The position numbers were made by a program, and so were the translations under genes. The notes beneath the pieces were generated by a model that was given only the letters and a program-made list of their open reading frames with translations, made no database searches and had not been told where the DNA came from. Positions 46,626-55,114 of a stretch of DNA of 64,000 bases are shown here, one piece after another; positions within the stretch are counted from its first letter, which is position 1; the number at the start of each line of letters is the position of its first letter. Where the stretch lies: positions 1 to 64,000 of the forward strand of contig NZ_VCKX01000020.1 in the NCBI RefSeq assembly GCF_005889725.1, read 5' to 3'. Origin of the DNA: Nonomuraea zeae (GTDB taxonomy: Bacteria; Actinomycetota; Actinomycetes; Streptosporangiales; Streptosporangiaceae).

Positions 46626-46851
46626 GTGCGCGGCGCGCCGGGGCCGGGAGAGCGATCCGACCGACAGCGGCCGAGGCCAGATGTCACCAACCATCTTCGC
46701 CCGCACGTTACGCACCGTTCGGTATGCAACGGCTGCTCTACCGGACTGTGGGCCAGTGCTCCGGCGTTCACGCCGGGGGTGAAGGCCCACGCGGGAGTGC
46801 CCGCTGGGGCGCGAGCGTGCCCTAGCCTTTCGCGAGCGTGTGCAGGTCAGC

Positions 46852-47279
46852 TCACACGGGTCGTTTCTGCTGTTCGATGTACTGCTTGAGGATCGTGAGC
46901 GGTGCGCCGCCCACGCTTGCGGCGAAGTAGGAGCCGGACCAGAAATGGCCGTCCCACAGGTACTGGCGGACGTGAGCGCTGTATTCCTCGCGCAGCATCC
47001 GCGCCGAGACGCCCTTCAGTGAGTTGACGAGCTTGGACAGGCGACCTTCGGCGGGTAGTGGACCAGCAGGTGGACGTGGTCGTGTTCGCCGTTGAACTCG
47101 CGAAGTTCGACCTCGAAGTCGGCGCAGACCTCGCGCATGAGTTCCTCGCAGCGGACCAGCATGGGGTCGGTGAACACCCCACGCCGGTACTTCGTCACGA
47201 ACACCAAGTGTGCGTGGAGGTTGTAGACAACATGGCGTCCCGTGCGTACATCGGGATTTGGATTCCACCGCGGTGACAT
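46852..47279 (-). pseudogene. tnpA: IS200/IS605 family transposase, one frameshift
   Basis: The start MSPRWNPNPDVRTGRHVVYNLHAHLVFVTKYRRGVF and the HUH motif in GEHDHVHLLVHYPP are in one frame. A break near 47045 shifts to LSKLVNSLKGVSARMLR, LWDGHFWSGSYFAASVGG and the catalytic Tyr in LKQYIEQQKRPV. Only the indel keeps it from being a complete Y1 transposase. It is more distant from the tnpA at 3052 than a recent duplicate would be. Confidence 0.85.
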
Positions 47280-47716
47280 AAACCAAATGATGCGATCACG
47301 GTGTGGAGTTGGTGAGGCAGGCTCGCCGCGTTCCCGTGAGTGCCGCGCTGACCCGGCTCTATGCCGACTACCAGCAAGAACGCTGGCGGCTGCTGGGAGA
47401 TGCCGCCGAGAACAGCCCGTTTGTGTTCGTCAATCTCTACCGCTCCCCGCTGGGAACGGCAATGCGGCCCGACGGGGTAGAAGAGCTGTTCGAGCGGCTC
47501 TCCCGCGATGCCGGGATCAAGGCGACCCCGCATACCTGCCGGCACACCTTCGCCACTCATCTGGTGCGTGCCGGTGTCGACCGCGACGTGGTGCAGGAGT
47601 TGCTTGGACATGCCTCGCCGATGAGCACCGCCATTTACACGCACGCCGACTGGTCGGACCTGCAGGCGGCGGTCGCGGCGATCGATCCGAGCCGACGAGT
47701 GGCGGGAGCTCCATGA
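47280..47716 (+). pseudogene. Tyrosine recombinase, C-terminal catalytic part (Tn554 TnpA-like)
   Basis: The frame carries the last three catalytic motifs of a tyrosine recombinase: [27 protein letters not shown] (HxxR and the second His) and the nucleophile in TAIYTH, before a tail ending RRVAGAP. The N-terminal SAM-like domain and the first Arg are missing at the junction with the tnpA relic. Its stop overlaps the start of the next frame (ATGA), the spacing seen in three-gene recombinase units. Confidence 0.75.
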
Positions 47717-48796
47717 GCAGGTCGGCGGTGCTGCGGCTCGCGGGTGCGTCATCGTCGGAGTCCTCCGCTCCGGCCGACCGGCTGGTGGGCTTGCTGGATC
47801 CGGGCTGGCGGTCCGGAGCCTGTGGACGCCGATCATCGGATCTTGCTGGTGTCGCGTGACGATGCCTGGATCACCTCCTATTGCTGCGTGGCCGGAGGCT
47901 GTGACCACCAGCCACGTCATCGCGGCGTGCAGTTGTGTCAGGGGCACCACCGGTTGTGGTGTCAGGCGGGTCGGCCAGAGGTTCAGGCCTGGGCTCGCGA
48001 CGTTGAAGGCGAGCCAGAACGGCTGTGTGTGGTAGGCCGCGGCGTCAGCTCCTGCCAGCTCCCGGCCTCCAGCGGCGATCTGTGTCATCGCCATGCTGAG
48101 CAGTTGCGACACTGGCCCGTGGACCAGACAGCGGCTGGAGCGAGAGGGCACGCCGCACCCGGTCCCCGAACCGTGCCAGATCCCGCATTGCCGCTTCCGC
48201 TCGCGGGGACGCCGCCAGCACGGCCTGATCTTGTGCAAGCATCACGCCAATCGCGCCGACTACTACTTGCGCACGCATCCGCAGGCTGACCTGGCATGGT
48301 GGGCCTGCGCAGTGGCACCGATGCGGGTGGGCGTGCTGGCGTTCGCCGGGGTGAGCGAGCGCGTGCAAGCGTCGACCCTGTTCTGACGGCCCACCTGCGC
48401 GCCGTCGCTGTCCCCTACGGACTTTGCGAGGAGCCCAGCAACGTCAAAGCCGGCGGCCAGCAGTGCCCGATCCGCTACCAGTGCGCAGGCTGCGGCCATT
48501 TCGAGAGCAACGTCTCCTACCTGCCCGAGCTGCGGGCACGCCTGGATGAACTGCTGCGCGCCCGCGAGATGGGCATCACAATGGGGGCTGCGGCATGGGC
48601 CCTGCCCCAGCAGCAAGAGATCGACCGCTACCGAGAGATGATCATCGGGATGGAGGACCAGTGGGAGCGGTTGAGCGCTGAGGAACGCGTCACGATCGAG
48701 GAGGCAACCACCTTGCTGCGTCAAGCTCGTCGCAGCCAAGCCGTCTTCCTCGGCACCCCAGCCTTGCGTCCGGCAGCACGCGGCGATGAGCACTGA
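47713..48796 (+). pseudogene. Tn554 TnpB-like recombinase: zinc-motif N-part and C-part, middle deleted, frameshifted
   Basis: Across frames, the plus strand shows repeated zinc motifs (CCVAGGCDHQPRHRGVQLCQGHH; CQLPASSGDLCHRHAEQLRHW; CQIPHCRFRSRGRRQHGLILCKHH), typical of the N-terminal half of long actinobacterial TnpB-like integrases. It then jumps to a C-terminal part (QQCPIRYQCAGCGHFESNVSYLPELRARLDELL to TLLRQARRSQAVFLGTP). The tyrosine recombinase core that should lie between is absent. At least three frame changes occur. Confidence 0.6.
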
Positions 48797-49326
48797 CCAC
48801 GCCGCGCGTCGTGTCGCGGCCCTGCACCGGGCACGCGCTGACGAGGCTGCCCGCAAACGCCAGGCCGTGCTGGACACCCTGCAGAAGATGGCCGGCAACG
48901 GTGTCCGAGTCACCCTTGACCTTGTCGCCCGCCAAGCTGACGTCTCACGCCAGTTCCTATACAGCGACTCTGAACTCCGCGCCTCAGTCGAACAGGCCCG
49001 CAACACGCCTCCATCCGCGCCCCACCATGACCTCAGCGAGGACTCGGGCGGCCTGCGCACCGACCTGCTGCTGGCCCGCGAAGAGATCAAGCGACTCCGG
49101 ACAGAGAACGCCAAGCTCAAGACCAAGCTCATCGGCATGTCGCCAGCTCCCAGCTGACCGACGACGAGGCTCTGCACGAACTGACTACCCGCAACATGGA
49201 ACTCGCCCGCGAAACCACCAGCCTGCGCCGCCAACTCGCCACTGCCAACGAGGACCTGACCGCCGCTCGCAACACCAACCGAGACCTGATGACGGAGCTC
49301 AACCGTCGCCGCAGCCGACGTGAATG
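48786..49326 (+). pseudogene. DUF6262 (TnpC-like) accessory protein, frameshifted
   Basis: ATG 48786 overlaps the previous stop. The frame gives AALHRARADEAARKRQAVLDTLQKMAGNG, VTLDLVARQADVSRQFLYSDSELR (a helix-turn-helix-like part) and LLAREEIKRLRTENAKLKTKL, then stops at 49157. A shifted frame carries on with a coiled coil (HELTTRNMELARETTSLRRQLATANEDL) to a stop at 49326. Proteins of this type follow recombinase pairs in Tn554-like elements and are thought to help orient transposition. Confidence 0.7.
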
Positions 49327-49386
49327 ACGTCCCTGGCATGCAAATACCGGCGTTGACCTGCGACATCACAAAACCACCACCGGAAA

Positions 49387-49704
49387 ATGAACCGCTCGAT
49401 CGCTGGGCAAGCGTGGGGCCGGACGGTCACTCTGCTGGAATACAAGACCTCCGACCGAGGCGGCCACGTCGTGAAGGTTCCCGCGCGGGGGACCTCGCAG
49501 ACCTGTCACCAGTGCGGCCACCGTGACCCGGTGGCCCGGGACGGGATCAGGTACGCCTGCGCCAACCCCGCGTGCGGTTGGGTCGAGCATGCCGACACCA
49601 ACGCCGCGATCAATATCAAGAACGCCGTCGGAATGCCGGTGTCAGGACGTGGAGACCTCGGGGCTGCCCGGTCTGTGAAGCGTCAACCCCCGCGCGCCGC
49701 TTAA
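49387..49704 (+). pseudogene. TnpB C-terminal fragment (RuvC end and zinc ribbon)
   Basis: The frame begins MNRSIAGQAWGRTVTLLEYK and continues with RGTSQTCHQCGHRD, a CANPACGW pair (completing the four-Cys zinc ribbon) and HADTNAAINIKNAV, holding the last RuvC Asp. The first 250 or so residues are gone. A hairpin-rich end follows, as expected for the 3' end of this family, where the guide RNA is normally encoded. Confidence 0.8.
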
Positions 49705-49725
49705 CCGCGACGCGACGGGAGAACC

Positions 49726-49758
49726 TCCGGCCTTCGGGCCGGGGAGGAGTTCGACGTA
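49726..49758. repeat. Hairpin at the 3' end of the tnpB fragment
   Basis: CCTCCGGCC and GGCCGGGGAGG surround a TTCG tetraloop, flanked by GAAC and GTTC. This stable stem lies about 25 bp past the tnpB stop and probably marks the right end of the element and the 3' end of its guide RNA. Confidence 0.55.
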
Positions 49759-49806
49759 GCCACCAATGATCACGGCCTTACGTGAGGTCGGGAGAGGGGA
49801 TCGTGG

Positions 49807-50454
49807 ATGCGCATCGGAATTTTGGGCACCGGAACGCTGGCGGCGGCACTGGGCCAGGCCTGGGCAAGCTCCGGACATGAGCTGGCCGTCGCCGGGCGAT
49901 CATCAGCCAAGACGCAGGACCTCGCTGCACGGCTGGGCCATGGGGTGCGCGCCCTCACACCGCGCCAGGCGGTGGCGGATCGCGACGCCGTGCTGCTCGC
50001 GGTGTCCTGGCAGGGCGCCGAGGACATGCTGCACAGCGCGGGCGCGGGTGACGGCTCCCTGGAGGGAACAGCCTTGATCGATCCGACGAACGCCGTCGAG
50101 CACGGGGTGGGTGTCGTGCTCACCGGACCGGGCGAGGCGATGGCGCAGCGGATTGCCCGGCTGTCTCCAGGAGCGCACGTCGTGAAGGCCTTCCACATGT
50201 TCCCCTCCGATCAGTGGGCGAAGTCTCGCGCCAGCGACGAAACCCTTGTCACGGTGGCGATGTGCGGTGATGACCCCGAAGCGTTGCGCCTCGTCGGCGA
50301 GCTGGTCCGTGATGCCGGCGGAGCCCCGACCGTCCTGGGTTCGCTGGATCGTGCTCGACAGCTCGAGGAGGTAGCAGGTTTCGTCATCGGCCTGGCTTTC
50401 GCCGGCACTGACCCCAGCTCCGCCATTCCACGTGTCCCATCAAAGGCTGCGTGA
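49807..50454 (+). CDS. NADPH-dependent F420 reductase-like protein (Rossmann)
   Basis: The 215-residue protein opens with GILGTGTLAAALGQAWASSGHELAVAGRS, a Rossmann site whose GRSS end favours NADP. Later blocks are DAVLLAVSWQGAEDML, ALIDPTNAVEHGVG, HVVKAFHMFPSDQW and VAMCGDDPEALRLVGELVRDAGG, matching the Fno/NPD family that transfers hydride between NADPH and F420. A short second domain ends the protein. It has its own start after GAGGGGATCGTGG and no operon partner. Confidence 0.88.
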   Translation: MRIGILGTGTLAAALGQAWASSGHELAVAGRSSAKTQDLAARLGHGVRALTPRQAVADRDAVLLAVSWQGAEDMLHSAGAGDGSLEGTALIDPTNAVEHGVGVVLTGPGEAMAQRIARLSPGAHVVKAFHMFPSDQWAKSRASDETLVTVAMCGDDPEALRLVGELVRDAGGAPTVLGSLDRARQLEEVAGFVIGLAFAGTDPSSAIPRVPSKAA

Positions 50455-50685
50455 CAGCTTCTGACCGGCGGCGACCGCGCAGTAAGCATGTGGTCTTCGC
50501 GGGTATCCACGAGGAGAACGACGGCGCCGTCCAGGATTCGGCCGGCTCACCGTGCGCTCGACGGTCCACCGACGGAGCGGGTCGAAGACCTGGATGCCCT
50601 TGTGTTCGTCAAGTGGCCAGGCTGGGGCATGGGCATGGTCGGCTGTCGCGAACGGTCGGAGCCGGCCGCGCGCGACCGAGGATGA

Positions 50686-51288
50686 TCACTCGGTTCTGCG
50701 CGGGGCGATGATGTAGCTGAATGACCACAGGAAGTCGATGCCCAGCGCCACGGCCCACGGCAGCATGGGCCCCCACAGCACGGCTGCCTGATCGAGGTCT
50801 TCGACGATCAGCGTGAAGACGCCGAGCGTCACCGCGGCGATCGCGTAGGCGAGCAGGTGACGCAGCCACATGACGCGCTCGCGGGCGGCGTGCGAGCGCC
50901 CGGCCCGGCTATCACGCGGCGATGGTCCGAGCCCCTCCTCCACGACGACGTCCTCACGGCTGCGGCCGCCCTGTGCCTCCGCCGTCCCAAGGCTGGCATG
51001 CCTTTTTCGCGTGACACGGGCCACGCGCTCGTCGGCCCAGCGGATCATCGTGGGACCGAAAGCGACGGTGACACCTAGATAGACGCCGGCCAGGGCGTGC
51101 CCCAGATCTGGCGTCGCGCCGCGATACAGGTCGGCGGCGGACAGGACGAGCAGCATCACGTCGATGACCGGCACGCACGCGAGGAGGACCGTGCCCAGGC
51201 GTGGGGCACGCGCCAGGTAACGGGCCGACAAGCCGAGCCCGAGCAAGACCCAGAAGGCGACTTCGCACCCGACGATCAGTCCGATCAC
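50686..51288 (-). CDS. Five-helix membrane protein, unknown function
   Basis: The GTG at 51288 follows GGAGGG. The 200-residue protein has helices at VGCEVAFWVLLGLGLSARYL, LGTVLLACVPVIDVMLLVLSAADL and ALAGVYLGVTVAFGPTMI, a polar Arg-rich loop (about 90-135), then LLAYAIAAVTLGVFTLIV and WAVALGIDFLWSFSYII. Similar proteins are annotated only as hypothetical integral membrane proteins. It shares a 65-bp divergent promoter region with the TetR gene at 51353, so it is the most likely target of that repressor. Confidence 0.75.
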   Translation of the reverse strand: MIGLIVGCEVAFWVLLGLGLSARYLARAPRLGTVLLACVPVIDVMLLVLSAADLYRGATPDLGHALAGVYLGVTVAFGPTMIRWADERVARVTRKRHASLGTAEAQGGRSREDVVVEEGLGPSPRDSRAGRSHAARERVMWLRHLLAYAIAAVTLGVFTLIVEDLDQAAVLWGPMLPWAVALGIDFLWSFSYIIAPRRTE

Positions 51289-51307
51289 CAGGCCCTCCTT
51301 TTTTCAT

Positions 51308-51339
51308 ACGATCGTCTTATCTCTTTATAACACGATCGT
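51308..51339. promoter_or_regulatory. Two ACGATCGT palindromes in the shared promoter (TetR operator)
   Basis: The self-complementary octamer ACGATCGT occurs at 51308-51315 and 51332-51339, 24 bp apart. The second is extended to the 10-bp palindrome CACGATCGTG. They flank TATAAC (51326-51331), a good -10 box for the TetR gene, and also cover the start region of the divergent membrane-protein gene. Confidence 0.65.
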
Positions 51340-51352
51340 GCGATTATGGGGC

Positions 51353-51958
51353 ATGCCGAAGATTGTGGATCACCAGGCACGCCGGGTCGAGTTGGCCGAG
51401 GCGGTCTGGCAGGTCATCGCACATGACGGGATCGCAGAGGTGTCGGTCCGGGCGGTCGCGGCCGCGGCCGGATGGTCCACCGGCACCCTGGGCCACTACT
51501 TCCGCTCCCGGGCCGACCTTGTCGCCTTCGCCGCCGAGCTGGTGGTGGAACGGGTGACTGCGCGCGTGATCGCCCGCATGCACGACCTGCCGCCGCAACT
51601 GGCCCCGATCGAGCGGGCGCGAACCCTGCTGGCCGAGACCATGCCCGGTGACCCGCAACGCTTCACCGAGTCCTCCATCGCCTTCGCCTTCCTGGCGCTG
51701 GGCCTGCGCGACCCTCGCCTGGCCGCCATCCAGCAATGGCATTTCGGCGGCATGTACGACCTGTGTCGCACGCTGATGCACGACCTCGCCGCCCACGGCG
51801 CACCGCTGGCCGGCTCACCACCCGACAGCGCGGCCCGCCGGCTGCATGCGGTGGTCGACGGGCTGTCCATACACGTCCTGGCAGGACACCTGACCCCCGC
51901 GGAAATGGCCGCCGAACTGGATGCCCACCTGGCAACGCTGACCTCCGCCCCAGGATGA
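51353..51958 (+). CDS. TetR family transcriptional regulator (BetI-like)
   Basis: The 201-residue protein starts at ATG 51353, close to the -10 box. Its helix-turn-helix is ELAEAVWQVIAHDGIAEVSVRAVAAAAGWSTGTLGHYFRSRADLVAFA. The C-terminal domain (SSIAFAFLALGLRDPRLAAIQQWH; RRLHAVVDGLSIHVLAGHLTP) resembles the TetR_C_6/BetI group. It likely represses itself and the divergent membrane-protein gene through the two ACGATCGT sites; the ligand is unknown. Confidence 0.9.
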   Translation: MPKIVDHQARRVELAEAVWQVIAHDGIAEVSVRAVAAAAGWSTGTLGHYFRSRADLVAFAAELVVERVTARVIARMHDLPPQLAPIERARTLLAETMPGDPQRFTESSIAFAFLALGLRDPRLAAIQQWHFGGMYDLCRTLMHDLAAHGAPLAGSPPDSAARRLHAVVDGLSIHVLAGHLTPAEMAAELDAHLATLTSAPG

Positions 51959-52151
51959 CACCAGACCCTCACTTCTGCCCGCGTGGCGGTGCAGGCCGAG
52001 GCCGTATGGGTTCTCGGCCGGACCCCCGACAGCTACGAACGCCGGCCTGCGAGTTCGCCCACACCCGACGCGCGAGCAAATCGGTCGCGAAGGACCCGCG
52101 AGCGTCGTTTCCTGTTGCCGTCGCCGACAGGCGCAGTCCGGGACCGACAGA

Positions 52152-52367
52152 TCAGGCGCTAGCGGCCGCTCGCCACCGTGCCAGAATCGCCGTGTCGTCA
52201 TGGTCTCCGTGCCATGCGGCTGCCTCAGGGATGGCGAAAGGCAACCAGTCCCCGTACTCCGGAGCATCGGGAGCGATGTCGCGCGTCCCCTCGACCCGGG
52301 TCCCGTCCGGCAACGTGGTCGGCTCGGGGACGCGAAGGACTCCGCCGGCCAACATGATGGCGGTCAT
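52152..52367 (-). CDS. Small hypothetical protein
   Basis: The 71-residue product begins at ATG 52367, 8 bp after GAAGGGA. It has one short hydrophobic start (MTAIMLAGGVLRVPEP) and an acidic remainder (GDWLPFAIPEAAAWHGDHDDTAILARW). No family recognised. It lies 80 bp after the zincin-like gene on the same strand, so it may be co-transcribed. The good ribosome-binding site and codon bias support it as real. Confidence 0.5.
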   Translation of the reverse strand: MTAIMLAGGVLRVPEPTTLPDGTRVEGTRDIAPDAPEYGDWLPFAIPEAAAWHGDHDDTAILARWRAAASA

Positions 52368-52446
52368 GAGCAGTGTCCCTTCCGTCTCACACGTCCCCTT
52401 CCTCAAGCCAGCATAGCGCGCGGGCCCGATCGCCGGGGGAAGTCCT

Positions 52447-53334
52447 TCACCCGACGCCATAACGGCCCGCCAGCCACAAATAGGCCTGCTGGGCGGCATA
52501 CTCATCGCCGAACAGCGTGATCAGGCGCCGCGCCCGGCGGGTGAGCACGCACGCGAAGGCTTCAGCGAAAAGCTCGGCCACGTCCTGGCGATAGGGGGGC
52601 GCCAGGTGCTCGGCGCGAAGCGCGTGCAGCCCCGCCCAGAACTCCCCATGGGACGGCATCCCGTCCATATGGTCCGTGGCATGCCCGAGCTCATGGCCCG
52701 CCACGCTCACCGAAGGAGAGGGCACACTCCCGACTCCGATCCGGCGCCGGTTGGGGTCGTACACGCCGGCGCTGCGCTCCCAGCCTCCCCTCTGCACCGG
52801 CAGCTCAACGCCACGCAAGTCCCCGAACCCGGGCAGGTCCGGCACGGCACCGGGCCCGACCACGACGCCACCGGTCAGATGAGCGGCCAGCCGCACACCC
52901 AGCGCACGCGGCACCGCGGCCAGTGTCATGATCGCTAACAGGACCTCGGCCGGGGGAAATGTTCCGGGGTCCCATGCGCGCACCAGTCGTTCCTCGATCG
53001 CGCCGACATCCATCCAGCCTGGCCGTCCCCTGCTCTGGCTGGCCACACCCATCTCCCCCGGTTGCTCACGCTGGACGACCGCCGGCCGCTCCCGCCTACG
53101 AGCAGGGGGCGCCGCGGTCGCCGGAACGGCGTCAATGATCGCGAACTCTAGCGGCGCCGGTACCTTTGCGCAGCTGTCTTCCGACGACGGAACCGGGGTG
53201 GTTGTCGGCGACGTGCGGCGATCAGACTGATTTGCGTGCAGGGCGGCCGGCCGCTCTTCGGCCTGCGGGGTATGCGGCTCAATGTCCTGGGGGAGGCATG
53301 CCCGACCGCTACCACGATGCTCGGTCGTCGCCAT
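52447..53334 (-). CDS. Zincin-like metallopeptidase (HELGH)
   Basis: The C-terminal 180 residues of this 295-residue protein form a small zinc protease: FPPAEVLLAIMTLAAV, GVYDPNRRRIGVG, the metal site SVAGHELGHATDHMDG (HExxH), and DVAELFAEAFACVL, which would supply the third ligand Glu as in the anthrax lethal factor-like (ATLF) group. The first 110 residues are low complexity, rich in Pro, Arg and Glu, with no signal peptide, so a shorter start is possible. Such domains occur in polymorphic toxins and in self-processing proteins. No immunity or secretion partner lies nearby. Confidence 0.75.
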   Translation of the reverse strand: MATTEHRGSGRACLPQDIEPHTPQAEERPAALHANQSDRRTSPTTTPVPSSEDSCAKVPAPLEFAIIDAVPATAAPPARRRERPAVVQREQPGEMGVASQSRGRPGWMDVGAIEERLVRAWDPGTFPPAEVLLAIMTLAAVPRALGVRLAAHLTGGVVVGPGAVPDLPGFGDLRGVELPVQRGGWERSAGVYDPNRRRIGVGSVPSPSVSVAGHELGHATDHMDGMPSHGEFWAGLHALRAEHLAPPYRQDVAELFAEAFACVLTRRARRLITLFGDEYAAQQAYLWLAGRYGVG

Positions 53335-54455
53335 GATCCTGGCCTACGGTGTTGCGCCACCGGTCTTGGCGGGTGCACCGCCCTGTCGATGGGCACGCCA
53401 GTGAGTCCGCCGTAGGTGGCCGGAGCGGCTGGCGTGCCGGCGGCCAGCGGACCGAGCAGCACGTATCGGCCGACCAGACTACGTGGGTGCCGCCGGGCAG
53501 GCGGGCCAGGTGTGCTGTGGACGGCCAAGCTGATGCGTTGGTGTAGGGCTCACAGCCGCCTGCCGCACAGCGAGCTGACGCGGATCGCCGATGGCGTCAG
53601 GCACCTCCAGGAAGCTGAGGCGAGTTCGTCGACGGTCTTTAGTCGTCGAGTTGGGATACCTCAACCACCGAGAGGTGCTCTGTCAGCTCTGGGAGCGCGG
53701 GCTGCCAGCGGTTGGCGTCGGTGGTGAGAGTAGGGCAGGCTCGGAGCACGGGCTTGGAGCGCTGTCTGCACGTGCCACAGGTCCTCTTGTGCGTCCATCT
53801 CCAGGCGCATCCGTGCCAGGTCGGTGGTGTCGTCGAAGGTGGTGAGTCCGGCGAAACCGGCGCAGTCCAGTCGGCCTACGCCTCGGATGATGGCGAGTTA
53901 CTCGTTGGTGGCCGCCGTCTCCACGGTGGCGCCGGTGATGGCGAGCGCCACGGAAGATCCAAGGTGGCCGTCCGCTCATAATGTGGAGATCGTCGGGCGG
54001 GCGCGGTGTGTATCGTCAAGGAGATCGGCACCAAGATCTCCTGTGCCTGGCCCTTGAGCAGACCGACGCAACGTAGTGGGGGACGCGGCTTGTCAGGTCC
54101 TGGCTCAGCGCTGGCGCCCCAACTGCCGCGCTGAGGGGCGTGTTGCACGGGCCGGATGCTCTGCTCTCCTTCTGCGGACGACCGCTTAAGACTGTGTGCT
54201 CACTGACCCCGTTCGGCCGCGAGTTCTCCGAGGCCTTGGCGCCGCTTTCCGACCGGGGTCATCGCCGCATGGAAAAGCTGGCCAGGTCCCACCGGCCTCC
54301 TGAGACAGCGCCGATCACCAGTCACGGGTTGCGCTGCTGGGCCCTCATCATGATCTCAATGAAGCCGGGCCCGCCTTGCCTGTCGGGATGCCGTGCCTCG
54401 AGCACGGTGACGCATCGAAGTCACCTGCGCGTTGCTCTGTTGGAGACGGATCGGA
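53335..54455. other. Gap of about 1.1 kb with decayed coding sequence
   Basis: On the minus strand about 53750-53900 reads LAIIRGVGRLDCAGFAGLTTFDDTTDLARMRLEMDAQEDLW in one frame, clearly once a protein, but it has stops on both sides and I do not recognise it. Other segments show only short frames. There are no hairpins of note and no RNA gene. Confidence 0.45.
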
Positions 54456-55007
54456 TCACACGGGGTCCCGATCGACGGCCGCCCCTGCGAGAATCCGCCT
54501 GGCCAGGGCCGGCGAGCCACTGGTCGGCAGGACGGCGCGGGCGATGGCGGCGCGTTCGGCCGCCTCGTGTTCGGCAGCCTCCTGCTCCGCTGCGGTACGG
54601 CTGTCATAGGCGGCGCGGGCCGCGGCGATGGCGTTCTGGTGTTCCTCGGTCCAGACGACGAGGGCGCGGATGGTGCTGTGCAGGGTCGCACCCATCGGCG
54701 TCAGCGCGTAGTCCACGCGCGGCGGGACGGTCGGGTGCACCGTCCTGCTCACCAGCCCGTCGCGCTCCAGATGCCGCAGGGTGCGGGTCAGCATCCGCTG
54801 GCTGACCCCGTCGATCGCGCGGCGCAGCTCGGTGAAACGCAGGCTGCGTTTGTCCAGCAGCGCGATCACCAGGAGCGACCACTTGTCGGCGACGCGGTCG
54901 AGGATTTGCCGTACCTCGCAGTCGGCGCGCTGGTCCCATTGGAGAACGTCCTCGTCGATGCCGGTATCCGCGCAGTAACCGAGGGACTCGAAAGTGCCGT
55001 CTTCCAT
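54456..55007 (-). CDS. HxlR family transcriptional regulator
   Basis: The 183-residue protein starts at ATG 55007. It has the family signature: DCEVRQILDRVADKWSLLVIALLDKRSLRFTELRRAIDGVSQRMLTRTLRHLERDGLVSRTVHPTVPPRVDYALTPMG, a winged helix whose entrance Cys (ADCEV) often senses electrophiles or oxidants. The C-terminal 60 residues are an Ala/Glu-rich helix longer than usual. It is divergent from an MFS exporter and a flavin-type enzyme, which it probably controls through sites in the 107-bp gap. Confidence 0.9.
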   Translation of the reverse strand: MEDGTFESLGYCADTGIDEDVLQWDQRADCEVRQILDRVADKWSLLVIALLDKRSLRFTELRRAIDGVSQRMLTRTLRHLERDGLVSRTVHPTVPPRVDYALTPMGATLHSTIRALVVWTEEHQNAIAAARAAYDSRTAAEQEAAEHEAAERAAIARAVLPTSGSPALARRILAGAAVDRDPV

Positions 55008-55035
55008 GCTCACTGATGGTGCCCGACGATGCTGT

Positions 55036-55088
55036 CGGTTACAAGAGGGAACCGGCGGGCTTTCAGGGAACCGCCCCGGGCCTGGTTC
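55036..55088. promoter_or_regulatory. Two inverted repeats in the HxlR/MFS divergent promoter
   Basis: CGGTT (55036-55040) and AACCG (55050-55054) form one dyad with a 9-bp spacer; GAACC (55068-55072) and GGTTC (55084-55088) form a second with an 11-bp spacer. Both have the short arms and roughly one-turn spacing of winged-helix operators. Confidence 0.45.
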
Positions 55089-55114
55089 TCGCGACACGAG
55101 GGAGTGGGGTAGCG

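Noticed and set aside
44178-46790. An 870-codon minus-strand open frame opposite the surface protein and sortase
   Set aside because: The plus-strand genes have signal peptide, domain and catalytic motifs; the antisense product is Arg/Gly/His repeats with no family signature.
47195-48238. A long minus-strand frame in the Tn554-like region
   Set aside because: The plus strand shows repeated CxxxxC and CxxH zinc motifs in the right order for a TnpB-like integrase, so the minus frame is its shadow.
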